Below are positions 36,888 through 45,302 of a stretch of 64,000 bases of DNA, one piece after another. The translations under genes and the position numbers were made by a program. The notes under the pieces are model-generated. The model searched no databases and was not told the DNA's origin. It saw nothing but the letters and a program-made list of their open reading frames with translations. Source of the stretch: Gammaproteobacteria bacterium (lineage in GTDB: Bacteria; Pseudomonadota; Gammaproteobacteria; Pseudomonadales; Pseudohongiellaceae); assembly GCA_009692305.1 (NCBI GenBank), contig SHZK01000007.1, positions 1-64,000 on the forward strand. Direction: 5' to 3'. How positions within the stretch are numbered: the stretch's first letter is position 1; each line of letters opens with the position of its first letter.

Positions 36888-37171
36888 GATCGGTAAATAT
36901 CCTCGGCACAATGAAGTTAGTAGGGTTGAGTGTGTCAGATACGGATAATGCTACTTAAGGTATTCTGGCCAATAACTATGCCATTCAAGACTCCGCGTGT
37001 AACTCATAAAGTAGCCTTGCCGACGCTCTCCTATGCCGGCCGAGGCGCCGGCCTGCGCTTGCAATAAGGTCGGTCCGCACATAAGATTGCTTGAGTCTCA
37101 GGCATGGCCAGGTACTGGAGTTAACATGACAATTTTTCGATTATGCGCAGCCAGCTCGTTCGAATCGGGCA

Positions 37172-37798
37172 TTGGTACTGGCAGCAACATCGGCCTGTCT
37201 GCAGAACACAGTGGAATATGTATTGTGGATAGCCACAGCATTGACCGCATCTGAGTTATTTCTTCAGCAAGTCAGGGCGGCGCATGCCGCTCTCGGCATC
37301 GCTTCTGACTATATGCAAAGTTGCGCACTACCGCTCTGTCCCGAGCCAGCACAACTGGTGGCTACGGAACTCGATTATTACCAGCGACCACAGCAACTCA
37401 CGCCGGCGGCTTTGGCGGCCTGGCATGGGATGAAGCAGGCAGCGGCCAGGGCAGGGGTCACCCTGTTCCTGATATCAGCCTATCGAAGTGTTCAATGTCA
37501 AAGCGAATTGATCGCGAAAAAATTACAGAAAGGGCAGACCATGCAACAGATACTGAGCGTGAATGCCGCGCCTGGTTTCAGCGAGCATCACACCGGCAGG
37601 GCGCTGGACATGGGTACGACTGATTGCCCTGCGCTGGTAGAAGAATTTGAAAATACGAACGCATTTCAATGGCTTGAACAGAATGCAATGGCATTTGGAT
37701 TCCATCTGAGCTATCGCCGCGACAATGCCATGGGCATAGACTATGAACCCTGGCACTGGTGCTTTCAGGGGCAAGATCAACAGTCGACGCAAGCTTAG
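37172..37798 (+). CDS. VanY-family D-alanyl-D-alanine carboxypeptidase
   Basis: The C-terminal half has the LAS-peptidase motifs: FLISAYRSVQCQSELI, the zinc motif SEHHTGRALDMGT and the third ligand plus catalytic Glu in YEPWHWCFQ. VanY-type enzymes trim the last D-Ala from peptidoglycan peptides. The N-terminus (about 35 residues, TTG start) looks poorly conserved and has no clear signal peptide or ribosome site; the true start may be a GTG near 37211 or further in. Confidence 0.8.
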   Translation: MVLAATSACLQNTVEYVLWIATALTASELFLQQVRAAHAALGIASDYMQSCALPLCPEPAQLVATELDYYQRPQQLTPAALAAWHGMKQAAARAGVTLFLISAYRSVQCQSELIAKKLQKGQTMQQILSVNAAPGFSEHHTGRALDMGTTDCPALVEEFENTNAFQWLEQNAMAFGFHLSYRRDNAMGIDYEPWHWCFQGQDQQSTQA

Positions 37799-37851
37799 AC
37801 AAACGAATCTGAAAGCGTTAGTCTAGAACCGTTGCTAAATCAGGAGCGGGA

Positions 37852-38058
37852 ATGCAACAGCAATTTGTTCCCAAAGTTTTACACAAGATCTACCTAGGTA
37901 CATTCGTATTTAGCCCTTCCTCTCAATCCCAATTTTCGTATTTATTTCGCGGCAAGCAAATTTTCGTCGAAGCTCACCACTGTGTGCCAAGGCTGCTTGC
38001 TGCTGCTCAATATTTACGCCAACTCAATATTTTGACTTTTAAATGGAGGTATAAATGA
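37852..38058 (+). CDS. Possible small protein of unknown function
   Basis: 68 codons from an ATG behind AGGAG at good spacing (37842-37846). The residues (MQQQFVPKVLHKIYLGTFVF then SPSSQSQFSY) are basic and hydrophobic but match nothing I know. Most likely either a small real gene or part of the leader of the hibernation factor at 38170. Confidence 0.25.
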   Translation: MQQQFVPKVLHKIYLGTFVFSPSSQSQFSYLFRGKQIFVEAHHCVPRLLAAAQYLRQLNILTFKWRYK

Positions 38059-38070
38059 CTATGTGGCTGT

Positions 38071-38106
38071 AGTTGCGACATTAGTTGCAACCCCAGTTAC
38101 AACACC
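38071..38106 (+). repeat. Three degenerate 12-bp repeats upstream of the hibernation factor
   Basis: AGTTGCGACATT, AGTTGCAACCCC and AGTTACAACACC follow one another (38071-38106), 64 bases ahead of the HPF start. They may be binding sites for a regulator or chance similarity. The rest of 37799-38169 shows no other gene. Confidence 0.4.
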
Positions 38107-38169
38107 AGAACGACACCAATACTGCGATGAGTACAACGACATTTGAATGAAATCAGGAGATAGTAATTT

Positions 38170-38541
38170 ATGAGTAATGAATTCCAAATCGTTTATCACA
38201 ACCTCGATCAGACCGAAGCCATTAATGATGCCGTGCAGAAGCGCATCGCCAAGCTGCAACGCTTTTGTGATCAAATAATTACTGGCCGAGTGGTATTGGA
38301 TTCACCGCACAACAATCATCATAAAGGCAAGGTTTATTCAGTCGGGCTGGAAGTGCACACCGCTATCAAGGAGGTTCGAGTCAACCAGGAGCATCATGAT
38401 AATCATGCTCACGAAGATCTCTACGTCGCAATTCGGGATGCATTCGATGCTGCCGAACGGCAATTAAAGTCAGTCGACAAGAAGCATCGGGCGGCACCCC
38501 ACAGCAAAAATCCAAACAATTTTGAAATAGAGGCTGCTTGA
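38170..38541 (+). CDS. Ribosome hibernation promoting factor (HPF/RaiA family)
   Basis: The 123-residue protein starts behind AGGAG. Family segments include YHNLDQTEAINDAVQKRIAK, VVLDSPHNNHHKGKVYSVGL and LYVAIRDAFDAAERQLKSVD, fitting the beta-alpha-beta fold that binds the 30S decoding site and stalls translation in stationary phase. It is a short HPF without the long C-terminal dimerisation domain. The DUF1244 gene follows after 13 bases. Confidence 0.88.
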   Translation: MSNEFQIVYHNLDQTEAINDAVQKRIAKLQRFCDQIITGRVVLDSPHNNHHKGKVYSVGLEVHTAIKEVRVNQEHHDNHAHEDLYVAIRDAFDAAERQLKSVDKKHRAAPHSKNPNNFEIEAA

Positions 38542-38554
38542 TGCAACCACCACT

Positions 38555-38842
38555 ATGCCAATAAGCAATCAACAACGTATGGAAATCGAAGCAGCTACAT
38601 TCAAACGCCTGCTCGAGCATCTTGATGCGCACAAGGAAGTGCAGAACATTGACCTGATGAATCTGGCCAGTTTTTGTCGCAATTGCCTGTCAAAATGGTA
38701 TAGCGCCGAGGCTAAGTCACGGGGCGTCGATGTTGAATACGAAAGTGCAAGGGAAATCGTCTACGGCATGCCCTATGCACAATGGAAGGAGAAGTATCAG
38801 CTCGAGGCGAATGCAGAACAACTGCAAAAATTCAGCAAATAA
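38555..38842 (+). CDS. DUF1244 family protein
   Basis: 95 residues with the family core: LMNLASFCRNCLSKWYSAEA and YGMPYAQWKEKYQ. The two cysteines in FCRNC are conserved in the family, suggesting metal or redox function, which is unproven. Follows the HPF gene closely and is probably co-transcribed. It ends at a hairpin at 38846. Confidence 0.9.
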   Translation: MPISNQQRMEIEAATFKRLLEHLDAHKEVQNIDLMNLASFCRNCLSKWYSAEAKSRGVDVEYESAREIVYGMPYAQWKEKYQLEANAEQLQKFSK

Positions 38843-38845
38843 ATG

Positions 38846-38871
38846 CACCCGTCAGGGAGGCCTGGCGGGTG
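38846..38871 (+). terminator. Hairpin after the DUF1244 gene
   Basis: CACCCGTCAGG (38846-38856) and CCTGGCGGGTG (38861-38871), one mismatch, 4-base loop. Downstream only TAAAACCTTT, so a weak U-run. Possibly shared with the convergent GlxA-type gene. Confidence 0.65.
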
Positions 38872-38904
38872 TAAAACCTTTCAATAAAATTAATTTTTCC
38901 GCCA

Positions 38905-39897
38905 TTAACTGCTCTCTGCGAGAAATAATTTATTTCGCACCAGTCGGCGGTATTCCTTCGGCGTAACCGCAGTAAGTTTCTTGAATATTTCGCAGAAATG
39001 ACTGGCATCGTGGTAGCCAACCCGGTCTGCCACTTCACCGATGCCGAGATTACTGTGCTTCAACAATTCTTTGGCGTGATTGATGCGCAGTTCTTGTAAA
39101 TATTGCAGTGGCGTGGTGTTGCTCGCCTGTTTGAAACGTCGATTGAGAGAGCGCACGCTCATGCCAAACTGCTCAGACAAGGTTTTCAATTGCACTAGGT
39201 TCTGAAAATTTCCCTGTAGCCATTCCTGCACCTTGATTATCGTTTCATCGTTGTGCGTGGAGTGCGGGTCCTGTTCCAGCAACAGGGATTCATATGAGCG
39301 TTTCAGTTCATGAGTGAACTGCCGAGCGATCTCGTTGGCAATAGATTCGTCATACAACTGTCCGACAAAATGCAGCATAAGATCGCGCGCGGCATTGACA
39401 CTTCCTGTGCAGAATAAATTGTCTGCGGCAGTAATGAAGCGCTTGCGTTGTAATTTCGCCCGTGGATAGCGCCGCTGGAAGTCATCGAAATTGCGCCAGT
39501 GAGTAGTGGCTGATTTACCATCCAGCAAACCTGCTGCTGCAAGAAAATAACTACCTGTTGTAATCGAGCAGATGGTGGCGCCTGCCGCGGACAGTTGTTG
39601 CAGCCAGGTCAAAAGTTCCGGATGGCGGCGCACGGCAGCGCGTGGATTGCCCCAGATACCCGGGACAAAAATCAAATCAGTAGCTCGTACCTGGTGAATA
39701 CTGCGCGCGGCTCGGATCGCCAGCCCGCCTGTGAGTTGTATCAGTTCGTTGCCAGTGCCAATGATTTCAATCTGATTGATTTTGTCTGTCTGTTTGCGCG
39801 CCCGTGCGACATCATTGGCGGCACTGAGCATTTCCAGAGGTATAGTGATAGCCGAGCCCAGTGACTTGTCTATTGCGATAATGCTTACATGTTGCAT
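38905..39897 (-). CDS. GlxA-family transcriptional regulator
   Basis: The 330-residue protein joins an N-terminal DJ-1/PfpI-like ligand-sensing domain (about 1-190; strand ICSITTGSYFLAAAGLLDG with the nucleophile Cys) to a C-terminal AraC-type double helix-turn-helix (about 225-320; GMSVRSLNRRFKQASNTTPL and VGYHDASHFCEIFKKLT). Such regulators often control degradation of amino acid or quaternary amine compounds. No target operon stands next to it. It shares a head-to-tail order with greB. Confidence 0.9.
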   Translation of the reverse strand: MQHVSIIAIDKSLGSAITIPLEMLSAANDVARARKQTDKINQIEIIGTGNELIQLTGGLAIRAARSIHQVRATDLIFVPGIWGNPRAAVRRHPELLTWLQQLSAAGATICSITTGSYFLAAAGLLDGKSATTHWRNFDDFQRRYPRAKLQRKRFITAADNLFCTGSVNAARDLMLHFVGQLYDESIANEIARQFTHELKRSYESLLLEQDPHSTHNDETIIKVQEWLQGNFQNLVQLKTLSEQFGMSVRSLNRRFKQASNTTPLQYLQELRINHAKELLKHSNLGIGEVADRVGYHDASHFCEIFKKLTAVTPKEYRRLVRNKLFLAESS

Positions 39898-39900
39898 GTT

Positions 39901-40404
39901 CTATTCACGCCGATAGTCGATGGCAACTACAAGGTAATCGCGCGCCCCGGTTGGCGTCTCGATGTGAATCTCGCTGTGCTGCGATTTGCCTAATAATGCC
40001 CGCGCCATTGGTGCGTCGATGCTGATGTGGCCGCGTTTGGGATCGAGCTCGTCAGGACCGACGATGCGGTAAGTAATCTTGCTGCCGCTGTCGTCTTCGA
40101 GCGTAACAAAGGCGCCGAAATAAATCTTGCTGGTATCGCTGGGTGGCGCAGAAACAACCGTGATTTCCTCCAGTCGTTTGCTCAGATAGCGCACGCGTCG
40201 ATCGATTTCACGCAGGCGTCGTTTGCCGTAAATGTAGTCAGCATTTTCCGAGCGGTCACCCTGCGCCGCTGCCTCCGAGACTGATTGTGTAATTTGTGGT
40301 CGCTCGACTTTCCATAACTGATGCAATTCCTGTTTCAAAATACGCTCACCCTCGGCCGTGATGTATTTTGCCCCAGGTAGTTGTGGTGGTCGGTAGCGAC
40401 TCAT
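39901..40404 (-). CDS. greB: Transcript cleavage factor GreB
   Basis: The 167-residue protein has the N-terminal coiled coil (LKQELHQLWKVERPQITQSV, then AAAQGDRSENADYIYGKRRLRE, with the acidic tip residues) and the C-terminal FKBP-like domain (FGAFVTLEDDSGSKITYRIV). The coiled-coil tip DRSENADY and KRRLREID are GreA/B hallmarks; the basic stretch favours GreB. It rescues backtracked RNA polymerase. Its start overlaps the dinB stop by 4 bases. Confidence 0.92.
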   Translation of the reverse strand: MSRYRPPQLPGAKYITAEGERILKQELHQLWKVERPQITQSVSEAAAQGDRSENADYIYGKRRLREIDRRVRYLSKRLEEITVVSAPPSDTSKIYFGAFVTLEDDSGSKITYRIVGPDELDPKRGHISIDAPMARALLGKSQHSEIHIETPTGARDYLVVAIDYRRE

Positions 40405-41519
40405 GAGTTGGGCTCTGCGTGAATTTTGCTGGATTCCAGAGTCAGCTTCATCTGTTCTTCTTTGCTGTCTGGTGTAACGGCGGTATGTGCTGGGCTCGAT
40501 GCCAGGCGTACTCCCACTCCGAGCAGGCGCACCGGACGTTCGCCGCGCGCGAAACCCTGTTCACACAGCAGTTGGTAGTTGGTATGACTGGTGTTGTCTG
40601 ACAGCATTCCCACAGTTGTCTGTTCGAAGTCGTGAAACTTGATCTTGATAAACTGTTTGAGAATCTGCTGAGCTTCTTTCATTCTTTCAATGCGCTGCTG
40701 CAATTGCAACTCCAGTGCCGGCAGTTGTGTGAGGCAGCTCGCCAGGTCCGGCAAGTCTTCTGCAAAAGTATTTTCCACGCTAACAGATTTGCGCACGCGT
40801 TCAGTGGTAACACTGCGATTGTCGTTACCGAAGCTCAATTCGCGCAAGCGTTCGCCGAAACTGCCGAAATGCTTTTGCAATTGTGCCTGGTCCAGATTAC
40901 GCAAATCCTTGCAGGTTTCGATGCCGAGCCGTTGCATTTTTTGTGCTGTCACCTTGCCGACGCCGTGTAGTTTTCTGACCGGTAATGCGGCGACGAATTC
41001 ATCAACCTGATTCGGTGTAATCACAAACTGACCGTCGGGCTTGTTCCAGTCGCTGGCAATCTTGGCCAGGAATTTGTTCGGGGCAATACCGGCTGAAATT
41101 GTGATGCCTACGACTGAGTGTACTTGTGCGCGAATCGCTCCAGCAATCCTGGTCGCACTGCCTGCATAGAGCTCGCATTCGCTCACATCAAGATAAGCTT
41201 CATCCAGGGACAGGGGTTCAATCAAACTTGTGTACTGCGCAAATATAGTGTGAATCAAGCGTGAGGCTTCGCGATACTTCTCCATATCTGGTTTGATAAT
41301 AATCAGATCAGGACATTGCTTGCGCGCAGTGGCAGACGCCATTGCTGAATGAATGCCAAACTTGCGGGCTTCGTAATTGCAAGTGGCGACAACGCCACGC
41401 TTGTCCGGCAAGCCACCAACTGCTACTGGCTTGCCGACAAGTTCAGGATTGTCGCGCATTTCAATCGAGGCGTAGAAACAATCACAATCGCAGTGAATGA
41501 TTTTACGTTGCGGCTTCAT
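40401..41519 (-). CDS. dinB: DNA polymerase IV (Y-family)
   Basis: 372 residues with HCDCDCFYASIEMRDNP (first metal Asp), GLPDKRGVVATCNYEAR (steric gate region), and LDEAYLDVSECE, whose Asp and Glu complete the active site. Helix-hairpin-helix (LHGVGKVTAQKMQRLG) and little finger domains follow. It bypasses damaged bases at low fidelity. No beta-clamp motif is obvious at the C-terminus. greB overlaps it. I see no LexA box nearby. Confidence 0.95.
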   Translation of the reverse strand: MKPQRKIIHCDCDCFYASIEMRDNPELVGKPVAVGGLPDKRGVVATCNYEARKFGIHSAMASATARKQCPDLIIIKPDMEKYREASRLIHTIFAQYTSLIEPLSLDEAYLDVSECELYAGSATRIAGAIRAQVHSVVGITISAGIAPNKFLAKIASDWNKPDGQFVITPNQVDEFVAALPVRKLHGVGKVTAQKMQRLGIETCKDLRNLDQAQLQKHFGSFGERLRELSFGNDNRSVTTERVRKSVSVENTFAEDLPDLASCLTQLPALELQLQQRIERMKEAQQILKQFIKIKFHDFEQTTVGMLSDNTSHTNYQLLCEQGFARGERPVRLLGVGVRLASSPAHTAVTPDSKEEQMKLTLESSKIHAEPNS

Positions 41520-41543
41520 TCGAGTTCATCGGCCACAGCTAGT

Positions 41544-42632
41544 CTAGCTGTGGGCTTTGGCGAATTCCTGCATGTAGTCAGCGAGCGCCTTGCAACCTGC
41601 TACCGGCATCGCATTGTAGATTGAGGCGCGCGCGCCACCAACGGCGCGATGTCCTTTCAGCGCATACAGACCACGTGCATCAGCACCCTTCAGGAATTCT
41701 TCCAACAGGGCATCATTGGCCAGGTTGAAGGTCACGTTCATGATTGAGCGATGATCTAGATGCGATAAGCCAACATAAAATTTTGAACTGTCTATTACGT
41801 CGTACAGCAATTTCGCCTTGGATTCATTCTGCAGTTGGATAGCCGCGACGCCGCCCTGATCGTTGAGCCATTCAAGTACCAGCATCATCATGTAAATCGC
41901 AAACGTATTATTGGTGTTCGCCAGTGAGTGCTGTTCGGCATAGGTTTTGTAGTTCAACAGATTGGGTGTTTCTGGTAAGGCGTAATCGAGCAGGTCATCG
42001 CGCACGATCACGCAGGCAAGGCCGGCCGGACCGAGATTTTTTTGCAGGCCGGCGAAAATTATACCGAACTTGGATACGTCAATTTTTCTGGAGAGCATTT
42101 CAGACGTCATATCAGCCACCAGCGGTATGGCGCCAGTGTCCGGGAATTTATTCCAGCGTGTACCATAGAGCGTGTTATTGCTGGTGATATAAACGTAAGA
42201 CGTATCCTTGGACACACTGGCTGCGTCAAATTCCGGGATGCGATCATAATTGGACCCAGCACTGGAAGCGGCAGTCACAATCGTGCCGTAGCGAGCTGCT
42301 TCTTTTGCCGCGAGCTTGGCCCAATTGTCGGACTCGATATAGACCGCTTTTTTCGCAGGCAGGCGATTGATCAGATTCATGGGAACCGCAGAGAATTGCA
42401 TTTGCGCGCCACCATGCACGTACAAAATCTTGTAGTTGGCAGGTATATTGGCTAACTCGATCAGCAAGCTGTCCACCTTATCGAGAACCGCTTCAAATTC
42501 CTTGGAGCGATGGCTGATTTCGATCAGGCCAGCGCCGAGATTGGCAAAGTTCAGAAATTCCTTTTGTGCACGCTCCATCACTGAGGTAGGGAGCATGGCT
42601 GGTCCAGCGCCAAAATTATAAACTCGAGTCAT
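41544..42632 (-). CDS. serC: Phosphoserine aminotransferase
   Basis: 362 residues from the ATG at 42632, with the family start TRVYNFGAGPAMLPTSVMER, HRSKEF, GGAQMQF, and the PLP-lysine region FGIIFAGLQKNLGPAGLACV. It converts 3-phosphohydroxypyruvate and glutamate to phosphoserine, and is also used for pyridoxine synthesis. It follows serA on the same strand, so serine synthesis is grouped. A start 16 codons upstream is also open but unlikely. Confidence 0.95.
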   Translation of the reverse strand: MTRVYNFGAGPAMLPTSVMERAQKEFLNFANLGAGLIEISHRSKEFEAVLDKVDSLLIELANIPANYKILYVHGGAQMQFSAVPMNLINRLPAKKAVYIESDNWAKLAAKEAARYGTIVTAASSAGSNYDRIPEFDAASVSKDTSYVYITSNNTLYGTRWNKFPDTGAIPLVADMTSEMLSRKIDVSKFGIIFAGLQKNLGPAGLACVIVRDDLLDYALPETPNLLNYKTYAEQHSLANTNNTFAIYMMMLVLEWLNDQGGVAAIQLQNESKAKLLYDVIDSSKFYVGLSHLDHRSIMNVTFNLANDALLEEFLKGADARGLYALKGHRAVGGARASIYNAMPVAGCKALADYMQEFAKAHS

Positions 42633-42712
42633 GATTGTGTTCCTGTGAGGTAAATGAATTCGATTAACTTTTAATTGCAAGTCAGCGTCGCGGGTTTGCG
42701 CGTATCACCGCG

Positions 42713-43894
42713 CTAGAGCAGAGTGACCTTGATGACATTCTCAATCGCCGCAATTGCTGCCAATGCATTGTCTGAAGGCTTGCTGCCCAGATCGATCAGG
42801 TTGTATGCGATGTCGTCACGGCTCTTATTGATCATATCGATCACGTTAATATCCTGATCAGCCAACACAGATGTAATCTGGCCCAGCATCTTGGGTACGT
42901 TCTTGTTGCAGATTGCCAGCCTGGTACCCTTCGCTGCATTTGCTGAGCGGTCGAGGAACAGATTGGGAAAATTCACGGAATTCTTGATATTGCCGTTGGC
43001 CAAAAGATCCATGAGTTGATCGGCTGCCATAATAGCGCAGTTTTCTTCGGCCTCGGCGGTACTCGCTCCAATGTGTGGCATCGAGATGACATCAGCACGA
43101 CCGATCAGTTCGGGGCGCGGGAAGTCGCTCACATATTTGCGCAGCCTGCCCGATTCCAGAGCTTGCAGCAGATCCTTTGGAGCGACGATTTCGTCGCGTG
43201 CGAAATTCAACAGGCACGCACCTGGGCGCAAATTGTCGAAGATCGCCTTGTTAATCATGCCGCGTGTCGAATCGAATACCGGCAAGTGCAATGAAATGAA
43301 ATCAGCGCTGGCGGCCAATGCCGAAATATTTTCGATGCGCTTGACCTGGCTGGGTAGACGCCAGGCAGCGTCAACTGACAGCGCCGGGTCATAACCCAAT
43401 ACATTCATGCCCATGGAGATGGCCATTTCGGCGACCATAGAACCGATCGCGCCGAGGCCGATGACACCCAGTGTCTTGCCCTTTATCTCGCTACCGGCGA
43501 AGTGCTTCTTCTCTTGTTCCATCAATTTGGAGAGTTCGGCGTAATCTGTTATCGCGGTCTGGCTACTGGCGAATTCGATACCTTTAATGATGTCGCGCGA
43601 GGCGAGCAACAGGCCACATAACACCAGTTCTTTAACCGCATTGGCATTGGCACCAGGTGTGTTGAAAACGACAACACCGTGCGCGGTACATTCCGCCACT
43701 GGCACGTTGTTTACGCCGGCTCCAGCCCGGGCTACCGCCATCAGCTGTGGATGAATTGCAGTAGCATCCAGTTTGTGACTGCGCAGCAGGATGGCCGCCG
43801 CAGCCTTGAGATCGGCGCCAACTTGGTACTGATCCTTGGGAAAGCGGCTCAGACCAAGGTCAGAGATCTGGTTAAACGTTTGAATCCTGTGCAT
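42713..43894 (-). CDS. serA: D-3-phosphoglycerate dehydrogenase
   Basis: 393 residues, a short form with C-terminal ACT domain (about 320-393, VLADQDINVIDMINKSRDDI). NAD-binding GVIGLGAIGSMVAEMAISMG lies near 145-165; the catalytic His region is SMPHIGASTAEAEEN. An unusual NFARDEIVAPKDLL occurs where most homologues have NxARGxxVDE. It oxidises 3-phosphoglycerate as the first step of serine synthesis, usually feedback-inhibited through the ACT domain. serC follows. Confidence 0.9.
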   Translation of the reverse strand: MHRIQTFNQISDLGLSRFPKDQYQVGADLKAAAAILLRSHKLDATAIHPQLMAVARAGAGVNNVPVAECTAHGVVVFNTPGANANAVKELVLCGLLLASRDIIKGIEFASSQTAITDYAELSKLMEQEKKHFAGSEIKGKTLGVIGLGAIGSMVAEMAISMGMNVLGYDPALSVDAAWRLPSQVKRIENISALAASADFISLHLPVFDSTRGMINKAIFDNLRPGACLLNFARDEIVAPKDLLQALESGRLRKYVSDFPRPELIGRADVISMPHIGASTAEAEENCAIMAADQLMDLLANGNIKNSVNFPNLFLDRSANAAKGTRLAICNKNVPKMLGQITSVLADQDINVIDMINKSRDDIAYNLIDLGSKPSDNALAAIAAIENVIKVTLL

Positions 43895-44136
43895 GTTGTG
43901 GGTTCCTGGCGGGTTCAGAAAGCTTATGCAAACGCTGCACGCCTGGCAGGCTGCAATTTCCTTTGATTTGGCATTGGAAGATGGGTCATTTCGCGTGCTA
44001 CCGGATTACCCTGGGTGGCAACTCGGTGTGGACATCGGATTTTCAAAGCGGGCAATTATGTCGTGAATCGAACTGAAACTCCAGCCGCAATTCCATTTGG
44101 GTTATGATCCAAAGCAGACTGGAGGAACAAGCAAAA

Positions 44137-44991
44137 ATGTTGGCAGCAGAACCGGGTAAAGTCACGCAATTCGAGCAGTTCAAGGTGCCGGTCAGGCGCA
44201 TACTCGGCAGAAATCCGGGGCCTATGACCGGCCCTGGTACGAACAGCTATCTGATAGGGAGCGAGACCCTGTGTCTGCTCGATCCAGGGCCCAGGGATGA
44301 TGCCCAGTTCGACAGTTTCATGGTGGCCATTGGCTCCGCGCCGCTGGCTTATATTCTGGTCACCCATACGCACGGTGACCACTCACCAGGTGCGCTGCGA
44401 GTGCACGAGGCGACTGGCGCAGAGTTGGTTGGATTGACCGCTCCCGCGGCGGCCGGGCAAGACCACACATTTGTCCCAGGCCGGATCTGGACCCATGACG
44501 CGGTGCTTGATTGCACTGAATATACAATCAAGTTGTTACACACACCGGGTCATGTCTCCAATCACATCTGCTTTCTGTTGCAGGAAGAACAACTGCTGTT
44601 TACCGGGGATCATATTTTGCAGGGCACGACCTCGGTGATATTGCCGCCAGACGGTGACATGACCGCTTATCTGGATTCGTTGCGATTTCTGCAAACGTTG
44701 CCTTTACGTGCACTGGCACCAGGGCATGGCGACATCATGCAGCAGCCGCGCGAGGAAATTAGCCGCTTGATAGCGCACCGCCTGCAACGGGAACAGAAAC
44801 TTATGCTGCGACTGGGCGCGCTTGGTGCCGTGACGCTGGAGGCACTGGTGCTCAGTGTGTATGACGACGTTGCTCCACACCTGTTGCCCTGGGCCAAGAA
44901 AACGCTGCTGGCGCATTTGCTGAAATTGCAGCGGGAAGCGCTGGTAGTCTGCGAGGGTCAACATTGGCGCCTGCAAGTACGGGCAGGCTAA
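44137..44991 (+). CDS. MBL-fold metallohydrolase (LACTB2-like)
   Basis: Starts at the ATG at 44137 behind GGAGGA, 284 residues. Metal motif THTHGDHSPGA (HxHxDH), further ligands in HTPGHVSNHICF, TGDHILQG and LAPGHGD. An N-terminal GPGTNSYLIG strand and a C-terminal winged-helix-like domain (TLEALVLSVYDDVAPHL) match LACTB2/RNase Z-like endoribonucleases and hydroxyacylglutathione hydrolase relatives. Substrate unclear. The stop overlaps the next gene by one base. Confidence 0.85.
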   Translation: MLAAEPGKVTQFEQFKVPVRRILGRNPGPMTGPGTNSYLIGSETLCLLDPGPRDDAQFDSFMVAIGSAPLAYILVTHTHGDHSPGALRVHEATGAELVGLTAPAAAGQDHTFVPGRIWTHDAVLDCTEYTIKLLHTPGHVSNHICFLLQEEQLLFTGDHILQGTTSVILPPDGDMTAYLDSLRFLQTLPLRALAPGHGDIMQQPREEISRLIAHRLQREQKLMLRLGALGAVTLEALVLSVYDDVAPHLLPWAKKTLLAHLLKLQREALVVCEGQHWRLQVRAG

Positions 44992-45302
44992 TGGTCGCGT
45001 CAACTTCCAGTTGGTTCTTGTACATGATTCGCTGTGGTGATGGCAGCCTGTATACAGGCATTACTACAGATGTGGAGCGGCGCCTGCGTGAGCAAAGCGG
45101 TGCGGCGGGTAGTAAACGCGGCGCGAAGTCCTTGCGCGGCAAACGACCGCTTGCGCTGGTGTATCAAACGCAACTGCAAAACAGATCTGAAGCGCAGCAA
45201 ATGGAGTATATAGTCAAACAGTTAAGCAAAATCGAAAAAGAAAGCTTGGTGAACCGCACTTTGCTATTACGTGAACTGGTCGCAGGAAAAGCCACACGAT
45301 GA
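44991..45302 (+). CDS. GIY-YIG nuclease-family protein (YhbQ-like)
   Basis: The 103-residue protein has the GIY-YIG fold: WFLYMIRCGDGSLYTGITTD (strand pair and Tyr), VERRLREQSG, KRPLALVYQTQL and EYIVKQLSKIEKESLV (catalytic Glu helix). Such stand-alone domains bind and nick DNA in known relatives (YhbQ). It begins at ATG in TAATG with the MBL gene and ends overlapping the following gene at ATGA, so three genes may be translated in succession. Confidence 0.85.
   Translation: MVASTSSWFLYMIRCGDGSLYTGITTDVERRLREQSGAAGSKRGAKSLRGKRPLALVYQTQLQNRSEAQQMEYIVKQLSKIEKESLVNRTLLLRELVAGKATR

Noticed and set aside
37035..37052. GC-rich GCCGGC hairpin as terminator ahead of the VanY-like gene
   Set aside because: The arms are short self-palindromes and no T-run follows on either strand.
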